From NCBI GenBank assembly GCA_040396955.1, contig JBBAWX010000004.1, positions 62,001 through 126,000 of the forward strand: a stretch of 64,000 nucleotides of DNA. Direction: 5' to 3'. Positions 43,052-50,984 of the stretch are shown piece after piece. Source of the stretch: UBA965 sp040396955 (GTDB lineage: Bacteria; Chloroflexota; Chloroflexia; Chloroflexales; Roseiflexaceae). Under the pieces are notes generated by a model. That model did not search any database and was not told the DNA's origin. It was given only the letters and a program-made list of their open reading frames with translations. The first letter of the stretch is position 1, and every line of letters starts with the position of its first letter. The position numbers and the translations under genes were made by a program.

Positions 43052-44251
43052 TTAAATGCGTGTCTTGTAGTCGTTGATGGCCGCATCGAGCTTGACGATG
43101 AGCTCATCAACATGACTGCGCTCCATGATGAGCGGTGGCACAAGGCGGATAACATCATCGCCAGCCGTGGCTACGAGGAGTTGGTGATCGTGGGCAACTT
43201 CGCGCACCGCCCCTACGGGGAGTGTCATGCGGATGCCGCGCATCAACCCTTTGCCACGGAGCTCGGTGATTTCGCTGTGGCGGCTCATCAACTCCTGGAG
43301 CGATTCGTCGAGATAGTCACTGACCGTCTGCACATGCCCCAAAAACTCCGGCGTGTTGATTTTGTTGAGCACCACCTGGGCTACAGCGGTAACAAATGGT
43401 CCACCGGCAAAGGTTGAGCCATGGTCGCCCGCATGAATGGTGTCAGCGACTTTTTGCGTGACCATGATGGCGCCAATCGGCAACCCGCCTCCGAGTGGTT
43501 TGGCGATGGTCATGATGTCGGGTTTGGCTTGGCAGGGGTGTGCCCAGAGTGATCCGGTGCGCCCGACTCCGCATTGCACTTCATCGTAGATGAGCAGGGC
43601 GTCGTGTTGATCACAAAGGGCGCGGATTTTTTGGAGATATGCCACATCGGCGACGCGTAGCCCACCTTCACCTTGGATTGGCTCAATGATGACCGCACAC
43701 ACGTCAGCCGTAATCAACGCATCAAGCTGGTCGATGTCGTTGTAATCGCCGAAGCGTACATCGGGCATTACCGGTGCAAACGGGTAGCGGTACTTCTCCC
43801 GAGCAGTGACCGCGACGGCGCCCATGGTGCGTCCGTGGAACGAGCCATCGAATGCCACCACGGTTGTCTTGCCCTCGCCGTGTCGATCACGTGCATATCG
43901 GCGAGCAAATTTGATGGCGCCTTCGTTGGCTTCAGCTCCACTGTTGCTGAAAAAAACGCGGTCAATCACACAACAGCTGTCGGCGAGCATTTTGGCGAGA
44001 GGTGCCTGGTAGCTGTTGTGATACAGGTTCGAAAGGTGCAAAATACCGCTCGCATGCTGCTGAATGGCGGCGGTGACGTCTGGGTCACCATAACCGAGCG
44101 CATTCACCGCAATCCCGGCCACGCAATCGAGGTATTGGTTGCCCTCGCTGTCGTACAAATAACACCCGTCGCCGCGTTCGATGACAAAATCGGCCCGTGC
44201 ATAGGTTTGCAGTACGTATTGACGATCAAGATCGACAATGGGGTGGCTCAT
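43052..44251 (-). CDS. argD: Acetylornithine aminotransferase-like class III transaminase
   Basis: The start MSHPIVDLDRQYVLQTYARA at 44251 has AAGGAG and gives 399 aa, the usual ArgD size. Motifs: the dimer-interface FFSNSGAEANEGAIKFAR, GSFHGRTMGAVAVT, the PLP-ring Asp in LIYDEVQCGVGRTG and the Schiff-base lysine in MTIAKPLGGGLPIG. Such enzymes make N-acetylornithine in arginine synthesis, though close paralogues act on other omega-amino acids. No other arg gene is near. The beta-hydroxyacid dehydrogenase gene lies 43 bases upstream on the same strand. Confidence 0.85.
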   Translation of the reverse strand: MSHPIVDLDRQYVLQTYARADFVIERGDGCYLYDSEGNQYLDCVAGIAVNALGYGDPDVTAAIQQHASGILHLSNLYHNSYQAPLAKMLADSCCVIDRVFFSNSGAEANEGAIKFARRYARDRHGEGKTTVVAFDGSFHGRTMGAVAVTAREKYRYPFAPVMPDVRFGDYNDIDQLDALITADVCAVIIEPIQGEGGLRVADVAYLQKIRALCDQHDALLIYDEVQCGVGRTGSLWAHPCQAKPDIMTIAKPLGGGLPIGAIMVTQKVADTIHAGDHGSTFAGGPFVTAVAQVVLNKINTPEFLGHVQTVSDYLDESLQELMSRHSEITELRGKGLMRGIRMTLPVGAVREVAHDHQLLVATAGDDVIRLVPPLIMERSHVDELIVKLDAAINDYKTRI

Positions 44252-44294
44252 GATGAACTCCTTAGTGGTGCCTTGAGAATGCAGGGGGCACCGG

Positions 44295-45203
44295 CTATGC
44301 CTGATTGTTGGTACCGTTGATTTCAAAACCCGCTAATTGCTCGAGTGCTTTGACGAGCGCATGGTTGCCTTCGTGGCCGAGCCCCGCATGTTGGAGCGTG
44401 CGATACAGTTGGAAGATGAGCGCCGTCCCAGGGAGTGGGACCCCCAGCTGGTCGGCTGCGCCCAAGACGAGACGGACATCCTTTTGTTGTAGGTCGATGG
44501 TGAAGCCTGGTCGCCAGTCACGGTTGAGGATCTGAGGACCACGATTGCTAAGCATCCAACTTCCGGCTGCTCCAGCAGAAACGGCCGCTAGCGCCTTGGC
44601 AAGATCGACTCCGCCGGCCTGTGCAAACAGTAGCGCTTCACTCATCGCCAGCGCATTGCCCACCACCAAAATCTGATTGACCAATTTAACCGTCTGACCA
44701 GCCCCATGATCGCCTACGTGCACAATATTTTTGCCCATGGCCTGAAACACCGGCATGGCGCGCTCTACATCTGTCGCGTTCCCACCCACCATGATGCTCA
44801 ACGTCCCCTTCGCCGCGCCTTCGCTGCCGCCACTGACCGGGGCATCGAGCATGTTGCCACCGCGCTCACCAATGGCCTGCGCCAGTTTGACGGTGGTCTG
44901 CGGGCTAATGGTGCTCATGTCGATGACTAGGGTCCCCGGGCGCATGCCAGCCAAGACCCCGTGGTCGCCCATGATGACGGCCTCAACATCCGGAGTGTCG
45001 CTCACACAGATGACGACAATATCACATTGTTGGGCGAGGTCAGCCGGGCTCTGGGTCGGTCGTGCACCTGCAAGTGCGAGTTCGTCCATTCGGCTTGCTG
45101 TGCGGTTATAGACCGCAAGCGGGAACCCGGCCTTCAGCAGGTTGTGTGCCATGCCCCGCCCCATAATCCCCAACCCGATAAATCCCACGTTGGCAGCTGT
45201 CAT
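44295..45203 (-). CDS. Beta-hydroxyacid dehydrogenase (3-hydroxyisobutyrate / tartronate-semialdehyde type)
   Basis: The start MTAANVGFIGLGIMGRGMAH at 45203 gives 302 aa. The Rossmann motif is GFIGLGIMGRGMA and the substrate-binding DAPVSGGSEGAAKGTLSIMVG follows. The catalytic lysine is in GAGQTVKLVNQILV. Members reduce or oxidise small beta-hydroxyacids with NAD(P). The pairing with an aminotransferase suggests a shared amino-acid or semialdehyde pathway, but this is not proven. Confidence 0.88.
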   Translation of the reverse strand: MTAANVGFIGLGIMGRGMAHNLLKAGFPLAVYNRTASRMDELALAGARPTQSPADLAQQCDIVVICVSDTPDVEAVIMGDHGVLAGMRPGTLVIDMSTISPQTTVKLAQAIGERGGNMLDAPVSGGSEGAAKGTLSIMVGGNATDVERAMPVFQAMGKNIVHVGDHGAGQTVKLVNQILVVGNALAMSEALLFAQAGGVDLAKALAAVSAGAAGSWMLSNRGPQILNRDWRPGFTIDLQQKDVRLVLGAADQLGVPLPGTALIFQLYRTLQHAGLGHEGNHALVKALEQLAGFEINGTNNQA

Positions 45204-45370
45204 GTGTGCATCCTTGTCCAATCGCTCCATGCCAAAATCATACCACAGTCGCTCTCATGTATGTGTGGTGAGGCACGTTGTCATGTGAGCAGTTTGTGCT
45301 GTTGCGTCTTGCATGATGATTGTGCAGATACAGTGAAAAAGAACGGCACCGCACCAAAAAGGAGTCAGCA

Positions 45371-45787
45371 ATGAAACGTCTATTGAAATTTTTGGCAATT
45401 CTGGGAGGTGGTCTCATCATCCTAGGCATTTGTGCGTTGGTCGTGTTGTCGCAGATGTCGTGTTGTGCCATACAACCGGGGTTCTCTTTGGATACAGCGA
45501 CAACGCAACCCGATGGCACGATGGTGTTGCAATTCGACACCAACATCGATGATGTGCCCGAGTTCCAGATTGTGGATGCCACGGGAAATCGTGTGACGAG
45601 CGTGCCGACTAGCTTTGAACGCGAAGGGAGACGCTGGTACTGGCAGATTACCGTGCCGGCAGATACCCGCAAAGTCCGCTTTCCCATGGACAGGGTTCCG
45701 CTGAGTACAGAAGTAACATCTCATGTTGATGATTGGAAGGCCACAGATCCAGCGTTGGTCATCGAGTTCATCTATCAACCCGAGTAG
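45371..45787 (+). CDS. Small membrane-anchored or secreted protein, function unknown
   Basis: The 138-aa protein begins MKRLLKFLAILGGGLIILGI after an AGGAGTC site. It has one hydrophobic N-terminal helix (about 5-27) followed by a Cys-Cys pair (SQMSCCAIQP), so it is either anchored or exported. The remaining ~105 residues look beta-rich and have no known motif. It lies between a minus-strand gene and the ThuA-like gene, which has its own promoter. Confidence 0.65.
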   Translation: MKRLLKFLAILGGGLIILGICALVVLSQMSCCAIQPGFSLDTATTQPDGTMVLQFDTNIDDVPEFQIVDATGNRVTSVPTSFEREGRRWYWQITVPADTRKVRFPMDRVPLSTEVTSHVDDWKATDPALVIEFIYQPE

Positions 45788-45811
45788 CTGGTGCTGACAG
45801 TCACATGAGCG

Positions 45812-45839
45812 TTGCATCTCTGCTTATCTGTAGTATGAT
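45812..45839 (+). promoter_or_regulatory. Promoter of the ThuA-like operon
   Basis: TTGCAT (45812-45817) and TATGAT (45834-45839) are separated by 16 bp, 32 bases before the start codon. Confidence 0.6.
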
Positions 45840-45871
45840 AGCCGTAGCCGTATTACAAGGGAGCAACGCAT

Positions 45872-46537
45872 ATGTCGAAGAGTGCTTTGTTTGTGTGGGG
45901 TGGCTGGGATGGGCATGAGCCGAAGCAATGTGTTGATATTTTTGCACCACATTTGGTCAAAAACGGCTACGAGGTGACCATTTCTGATTCACTCGATGCC
46001 TATCTCGATACCGAAAAGATGATGTCGTATAGCGTCATCAACCAGGTCTACACCATGAGCACGATTACGCGTGAGCAAGAGCAGGGCCTCTTGAATGCAA
46101 TCGCCGCGGGTGTCGGGTATGCGGGATGGCACGGTGGCATGGCTGACGCTTTCCGCAACAACACCGAGTATCAGTTCATGGTGGGTGGGCAGTGGGTGGC
46201 ACATCCTGGCAATATCATTGATTACCGCGTCAACATCACCAATCACGCCGACCCAATTACTGCCGGAATCAACGATTTCGACATGCACTCCGAGCAGTAC
46301 TACATGCACGTTGATCCAGGCAACGAAGTATTGGCGACGACGACCTTCAGTGACCAGTACTGTGACTGGATCAAAGGCACCGTGATGCCCTATGTCTGGA
46401 AGCGTCGTTGGGGCAAAGGTCGCGTGTTTTACACCTCGTTGGGGCACGTCGCCAAAGACTTCAACGTGAGTGAGGCCCGAACCATCGTTGAGCGTGGTCT
46501 GTTGTGGGCGTCGCGTGACGAAGGTTGGGCATGGTAG
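45872..46537 (+). CDS. ThuA-like (glutamine-amidotransferase-fold) protein
   Basis: The 221-aa product starts after AAGGGAGC. It matches the ThuA domain found in trehalose-utilisation and sugar-degradation loci: ALFVWGGWDGHEPKQCVDIF, then GVGYAGWHGGMADAFR and GGQWVAHPG. Later come HSEQYYMHVDPGNEVLATT and WGKGRVFYTSLGHVAKDF. The fold is that of class I amidotransferases, but the catalytic Cys is not evident. The role is unknown. The following quinone oxidoreductase overlaps its stop. Confidence 0.85.
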   Translation: MSKSALFVWGGWDGHEPKQCVDIFAPHLVKNGYEVTISDSLDAYLDTEKMMSYSVINQVYTMSTITREQEQGLLNAIAAGVGYAGWHGGMADAFRNNTEYQFMVGGQWVAHPGNIIDYRVNITNHADPITAGINDFDMHSEQYYMHVDPGNEVLATTTFSDQYCDWIKGTVMPYVWKRRWGKGRVFYTSLGHVAKDFNVSEARTIVERGLLWASRDEGWAW

Positions 46538-47532
46538 CGGTGCCTAGTCAGATGCGGGCGGTGTTGCATACGCCGCCTGCACATCCCGAACACCTCCAGA
46601 TTGCGACAACGTCGACCCCAGTGCCACAGGCAGGCGAGTTGTTGGTGCGTGTTGCGGCTGCCGCATTAAATCGCGCCGATCTGCTCCAGCGACGCGGGTT
46701 GTATCCACCGCCGCCGGGAGCATCGCCCATCCTTGGTCTTGAAGTGGTTGGTGAGGTGGTGCACGCCGTCGCTCCGTGGCATGTCGGCGATCGGGTGATG
46801 GCCGTCATTACCGGCGGCGGCTATGCGGAGTATGTGTGTGTGCCTGCGGCTGAAGCCATGGCGGTGCCCGTTGTTTTGAGTAGTACGCAGGCCGCCGCTC
46901 TGCCGGAGGCTTTTTTGACGGCATGGCTGAATCTGGTCATATTGGGTCGACTCCAAGCTGGTGAACACATGTTCATTCACGCTGGAGCAAGTGGCGTTGG
47001 CAGTGCTGCGATTCAGCTAGCAAAAGATTTGGGGGCGACGGTGGCCACCGCAGCCAGCACTCCTGCCAAACAAGCGCTTTGCCGGCAACTCGGTGCCACG
47101 TACGTCTACACCTCACGCAGTGGTGCGTTGGCCGCACAGGTGCGTGCCGATTTGCCACACGGCGTAGACGTCATCCTTGATATGTTGGGGGCGCCGGCAT
47201 GGGCCGATAACTGCGATATGCTGGCGCGTGGTGGGCGCATGCTCCTCCTTGGGTTTTTGGCGGGATCACGTGGCGAGCTTGATTTGGGGCCGATTCTCAC
47301 CAAAAGCTTGACGATTACCGGTACTACGCTACGCCGTAGTCCGGTCGCGTTGCGTCAACAGCTGGCTCACGATGTGTCGGCTTGGTTGTTGCCCAGAGTA
47401 CAGCAGGGACGTGTGGTGCCGGTGCTTGATCGCGTCTTCTCCGTATCTGATGTGGCTGAGGCTCATCGGTATATGGAAAGCAACGCCAACGCTGGTAAGA
47501 TCGTGTTGGATATGCAGTGGTCTGACCACTAG
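46531..47532 (+). CDS. NAD(P)H:quinone oxidoreductase, zinc-independent MDR family
   Basis: The ATG at 46531 overlaps the ThuA stop, giving 333 aa. Family features are NRADLLQRRGLYPPPPG and ILGLEVVGEVV in the GroES-like part, and the NADP-binding IHAGASGVGSAAIQLAKDLG. The C-terminal DRVFSVSDVAEAHRYMESNA is typical of the PIG3-type (TIGR02824) group. Structural zinc cysteines are absent. It likely reduces quinones or enones. Confidence 0.9.
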   Translation: MVAVPSQMRAVLHTPPAHPEHLQIATTSTPVPQAGELLVRVAAAALNRADLLQRRGLYPPPPGASPILGLEVVGEVVHAVAPWHVGDRVMAVITGGGYAEYVCVPAAEAMAVPVVLSSTQAAALPEAFLTAWLNLVILGRLQAGEHMFIHAGASGVGSAAIQLAKDLGATVATAASTPAKQALCRQLGATYVYTSRSGALAAQVRADLPHGVDVILDMLGAPAWADNCDMLARGGRMLLLGFLAGSRGELDLGPILTKSLTITGTTLRRSPVALRQQLAHDVSAWLLPRVQQGRVVPVLDRVFSVSDVAEAHRYMESNANAGKIVLDMQWSDH

Positions 47533-47558
47533 TCGGTTGTGGTGGCCTGTGTATGACA

Positions 47559-47593
47559 CCCCATCAATATGACATACTGTCATGTTGATGGGG
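47559..47593 (+). terminator. Terminator after the quinone oxidoreductase
   Basis: CCCCATCAATATGACA and TGTCATGTTGATGGGG form a 16-bp stem with one G-T pair. Its second arm belongs to the 55-base sequence repeated beyond the N gap. Confidence 0.75.
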
Positions 47594-47786
47594 TTTGGCG
47601 TGGATGTGTACACATTTGAGATGTTTTGAGANNNNNNNNNNNNNNNNNNNNNNNNNNNNNNNNNNNNNNNNNNNNNNNNNNNNNNNNNNNNNNNNNNNNN
47701 NNNNNNNNNNNNNNNNNNNNNNNNNNNNNNNCTGTCATGTTGATGGGGTTTGGCGTGGATGTGTACACATTTGAGATGTTTTGAGA
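47577..47786. other. Assembly gap (100 N, 47632-47731) flanked by identical 55-mers
   Basis: The 55 bases before the gap (47577-47631) and after it (47732-47786), beginning CTGTCATGTTGATGGGG and ending ATGTTTTGAGA, are identical. This is what remains when two contigs that overlap by one assembly k-mer are joined with a fixed N spacer. No gene is lost here as far as can be seen. Confidence 0.9.
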
Positions 47787-47886
47787 GGAGTTGACCGGTA
47801 TTTGGGAGGGATACAGGCCAGTGAGCGTGCTAGGATGTACCTGCAACAATGATGTTGTGTGTATATCTTGTTCAGAGAGGAACACC

Positions 47887-49437
47887 ATGGTCCAGGCTCC
47901 TATTTCCCCACATGCCCGGGTTGATGTGGCAGAAGCCGCACTCATTGAGGCGACGGTATCAAGTGGCCACGGTCATTTGACCGCTCACGGTGCGTTGGCC
48001 GTTTCCACGGCGCCGTTTACTGGTCGTTCACCCGCAGATCGTTTTTTGGTCGTCGATAGAGCACACCACGATGCCGTATGGTGGGGTGACATCAATCGTG
48101 CCATTACGTCGCAACAAGCACAACAGCTCGCTAATCGGGTGCGTGCCCATCTTGCCAACCAGCCCCACTATTTGCTCCATGCGTCGGTCAATGCTGACCC
48201 ACAGTACGCCTATCACGTCCAACTCTTTTCTGAAAGCCCGTGGCATACCCTCTTTGCCAAGCATCTATTTCGTGATGCCGTGGAACACGATGCAGAGACG
48301 ATTACCGTGTTGCATGCGCCGACCGTGCAGGCTGATCCGATCCACGATGGCACGCGTAGTGGAGTGTTCATTGTGCTCGATATTCCACGCCGCACCATTG
48401 TGATTGGTGGTACTGCCTATGCGGGAGAAATCAAAAAGGCCGTGTTCACCATGTTGAACTTTTTGTTGCCGATGCGAGGTGTGCTCCCCATGCATGCTGG
48501 AGTGAATGTGGGCGTCGCCGGTGATGCGGCGGTGTTTTTCGGCCTTTCGGGCACTGGCAAAACCACGCTGTCAACCGACGCCGAGCGCCCCTTGGTGGGT
48601 GACGACGAGCACGGGTGGAGCGCGCACGGGGTATTCAACTTCGAGGGTGGATGTTACGCCAAGACCATCCGCCTGTCACCGAGTGGTGAACCCGAAATAT
48701 ATCGTGTGGCACAGCACTTCGGCACGGTGCTCGAAAACGTGGCCGTTGATCCGGTGTCGCACATGCCTGATTTTGATGATGTGCGTATGACTGAAAACGG
48801 TCGGGCGGCGTATCCACTCGCCTATCTCGATAATGTGCACGCCAGCGGCATCTGCAACCACCCGAAGACGATTTTCATGCTTACGGCTGATGCGTTCGGC
48901 GTATTACCACCCGTGAGTCGTCTGACAACGGCACAGGCCATGTATCATTTTGTCTCTGGGTATACGGCCAAGGTGGCTGGCACAGAACGAGGGGTCAACC
49001 AGCCGACCGCCACGTTTTCGGCCTGTTTTGGTGCGCCGTTCATGGTACTGCATCCGAGTGCGTACGCCGAACTGTTGCGGGAGCACATTGAAGCACAGCA
49101 GGCATCGGTATGGCTGGTCAACACGGGTTGGATTGGTGGCGAATACGGGGTGGGGCGTCGCATGGAACTCGGGCATACGCGGGCCCTCATTCGGGCCGTG
49201 CTTCGTGGTGCGCTGGAGACGGTCACCTATCACACTGATCCGATTTTTGGGTTGGCGATGCCAACGGAATGCCCGGATGTCCCCACATCCCTCCTCGACC
49301 CACGACTGAGTTGGGCGCATCCGCATGACTGGCAACAGGCCGCGCTCCAACTCGCTGCGCGTTTCCACGCCAATGTGGCCCAACTGGGTGCCGAAATGCC
49401 CGCCCACATTCTAGCGGGTGGTCCGCAATTGCGATGA
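47887..49437 (+). CDS. pckA: Phosphoenolpyruvate carboxykinase (ATP)
   Basis: The ATG at 47887 follows GAGAGGAAC and gives 516 aa. Motifs of the ATP-type enzyme: FTGRSPADRFLV near the N-terminus, GGTAYAGEIKKAVF, the P-loop FGLSGTGKTTLS, DDEHGWSAHGVFNFEGGCYA with the metal Asp residues, and FVSGYTAKVAGTE. It interconverts oxaloacetate and PEP, for gluconeogenesis or anaplerotic balance. It has its own terminator and is separated from the upstream gene by the assembly gap. Confidence 0.96.
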   Translation: MVQAPISPHARVDVAEAALIEATVSSGHGHLTAHGALAVSTAPFTGRSPADRFLVVDRAHHDAVWWGDINRAITSQQAQQLANRVRAHLANQPHYLLHASVNADPQYAYHVQLFSESPWHTLFAKHLFRDAVEHDAETITVLHAPTVQADPIHDGTRSGVFIVLDIPRRTIVIGGTAYAGEIKKAVFTMLNFLLPMRGVLPMHAGVNVGVAGDAAVFFGLSGTGKTTLSTDAERPLVGDDEHGWSAHGVFNFEGGCYAKTIRLSPSGEPEIYRVAQHFGTVLENVAVDPVSHMPDFDDVRMTENGRAAYPLAYLDNVHASGICNHPKTIFMLTADAFGVLPPVSRLTTAQAMYHFVSGYTAKVAGTERGVNQPTATFSACFGAPFMVLHPSAYAELLREHIEAQQASVWLVNTGWIGGEYGVGRRMELGHTRALIRAVLRGALETVTYHTDPIFGLAMPTECPDVPTSLLDPRLSWAHPHDWQQAALQLAARFHANVAQLGAEMPAHILAGGPQLR

Positions 49438-49453
49438 TGGTGTCCTGCAGACA

Positions 49454-49491
49454 CACATGCTCCCCCGTGATACGTCACGGGGGAGCATGTG
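49454..49491. terminator. Bidirectional terminator after pckA
   Basis: CACATGCTCCCCCGTGA and TCACGGGGGAGCATGTG form a perfect 17-bp stem with a four-base loop, between convergent genes. Confidence 0.85.
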
Positions 49492-49510
49492 GTACGTGTT
49501 GTAGCGGGCG

Positions 49511-49828
49511 CTAGAAGAAGCCGAGTTGGTCGCGAGCTTCTTCGGTCATCATGGCTGGGCTCCAAAACGGCGTCCATACCAAGTTGACTCGGATATCTTC
49601 GAGGTTTTTGTAGATGTCGCCGAGCGCAGTCACCTCGCGTTTGACCTGCTCGATAATCTGGGGACCAGCTGGACAAGCCGGGGTTGTCAGCGTCATGTCG
49701 ATGTCGACGACACGACCACTTTCGAGGATGTCAACTCGATAGACGAGACCAAGGTTGACAATATCGAGACCAATCTCTGGGTCGATGACGTTCTTGAGGG
49801 CACTCCGGACCAAATCTTCGTTGAGCAT
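49511..49828 (-). CDS. MIP18/DUF59 family metal-sulfur cluster assembly protein
   Basis: The start MLNEDLVRSALKNVIDPEIG at 49828 with a TGGAG site gives 105 aa. Hallmarks are the DPEIGLDIVNLGLVY motif and MTLTTPACPAGPQI with the conserved Cys in the TxxxCP motif. The C-terminal VNLVWTPFWSPAMMTEEA is also typical. Related SufT and PaaD proteins help mature Fe-S clusters. No suf genes are adjacent; the gene is divergent from an SPFH gene. Confidence 0.92.
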   Translation of the reverse strand: MLNEDLVRSALKNVIDPEIGLDIVNLGLVYRVDILESGRVVDIDMTLTTPACPAGPQIIEQVKREVTALGDIYKNLEDIRVNLVWTPFWSPAMMTEEARDQLGFF

Positions 49829-49951
49829 GTGTGTCGCTCCATTTACCGAATACTCACAATCAAATGATACCATAAGAGAGCAGTGGTTTGCGTCAAAACC
49901 ACTGTGGCCATCGTCAAAGAGGTGGTATGGCATTCTGAGAAGGAGTATTTC

Positions 49952-50917
49952 ATGAATATGCAGTCGCGATTAGCGGCCATCGTCGCCTTGGTGGCGGTTA
50001 TTTTGGCACTGGGAGCTGCGACAACCCGTTTCGCTCAAATTGACGAAGGAACCCGTGGTATTGTGGTAACCCAAGGTGCCGTCGAAGGGGTGCAAGAGCC
50101 CGGCATGTTTTTCCGCGTATTTGCGCCGTTTACCCGCATCGAAGTGGTAAATGTGCGTCGTCAGTCGCGGCAGATTACCCAGAACGTGGCGAGTAGCGAC
50201 AAGCAGCTCTACGACATTCAAATCCAGGTGGACTATAGCCGCAAGACGGCTCCTGACGCCTTGCGTGAGATGTACGGTCGTATTGGGGTCAGTGACGATC
50301 AGTTGAACGTTCAGCTTGACGGATTCATCAGCGAAGCCCTGAAGACGGCCAGCACACAGTTCACCCTAGACCAGGCGTTGTCAGATCGCGGCGGTTTCAG
50401 CCAGCGCATTCGTCAGTATTTGACGACCACTCCAGGTGAAGGCCAGAGCGCTCCGGTCGACCAGCTGTACATCAATCTTGAGGCAGTGAAGGTCATTGAC
50501 ATCAATGTCGGCGAGCAATATGCGTTGTTGCTCGAAGAAAAGGCGAACTTGGAAGTCAAGATTGAAACCGAAGAGAAGCGCCGCCAGCAAATTGAAGCTG
50601 AGCAAGCCAACAACTTGTTCCGCGCCGAGCAAGAGGCCAAAGTTGCCTTGACCACGGAAAAAGGTCGTACTGCGGCCGCCCTCGAAGCTGCTAGCCGTGA
50701 ATCTCAGGTTCGCTCCGTACAAGGAGCTTCGTTCCGTGAGAACCCGGAATTGCTCCGCTTGCGCGAGCGGGAGTTGATGGTCGAGATGCTCAAGACGGGC
50801 AACATTTGGTTCATTGACCCCAACACCAACTTGACGTTGTTGCTCGACAAGATGGCGAGTGACAACCCGGCGGTGACGCAGCAAATCCTCAAAGACACGG
50901 ATGTGATTACCCCGTAA
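49952..50917 (+). CDS. SPFH/prohibitin-family membrane protein
   Basis: The ATG at 49952 with AGAAGGAG gives 322 aa. One N-terminal membrane helix (about 6-26) is followed by the SPFH domain (about 33-200). It includes GTRGIVVTQGAVEGVQEPG and a stretch resembling prohibitin INVGEQYALLLEEKANLE. A long charged coiled coil (about 195-270) comes next. Such proteins form membrane-organising scaffolds and often regulate proteases such as FtsH. The context gives no partner. Confidence 0.9.
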   Translation: MNMQSRLAAIVALVAVILALGAATTRFAQIDEGTRGIVVTQGAVEGVQEPGMFFRVFAPFTRIEVVNVRRQSRQITQNVASSDKQLYDIQIQVDYSRKTAPDALREMYGRIGVSDDQLNVQLDGFISEALKTASTQFTLDQALSDRGGFSQRIRQYLTTTPGEGQSAPVDQLYINLEAVKVIDINVGEQYALLLEEKANLEVKIETEEKRRQQIEAEQANNLFRAEQEAKVALTTEKGRTAAALEAASRESQVRSVQGASFRENPELLRLRERELMVEMLKTGNIWFIDPNTNLTLLLDKMASDNPAVTQQILKDTDVITP

Positions 50918-50938
50918 TGTGCTTCAGCGGTGAAACAC

Positions 50939-50971
50939 AAACGCTCCGAGTGCATTGCACTCGGAGCGTTT
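50939..50971. terminator. Bidirectional terminator after the SPFH gene
   Basis: AAACGCTCCGAGTGCA and TGCACTCGGAGCGTTT form a perfect 16-bp stem with A and T flanks, between convergent stops. Confidence 0.88.
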
Positions 50972-50984
50972 GATATGGGATTAC

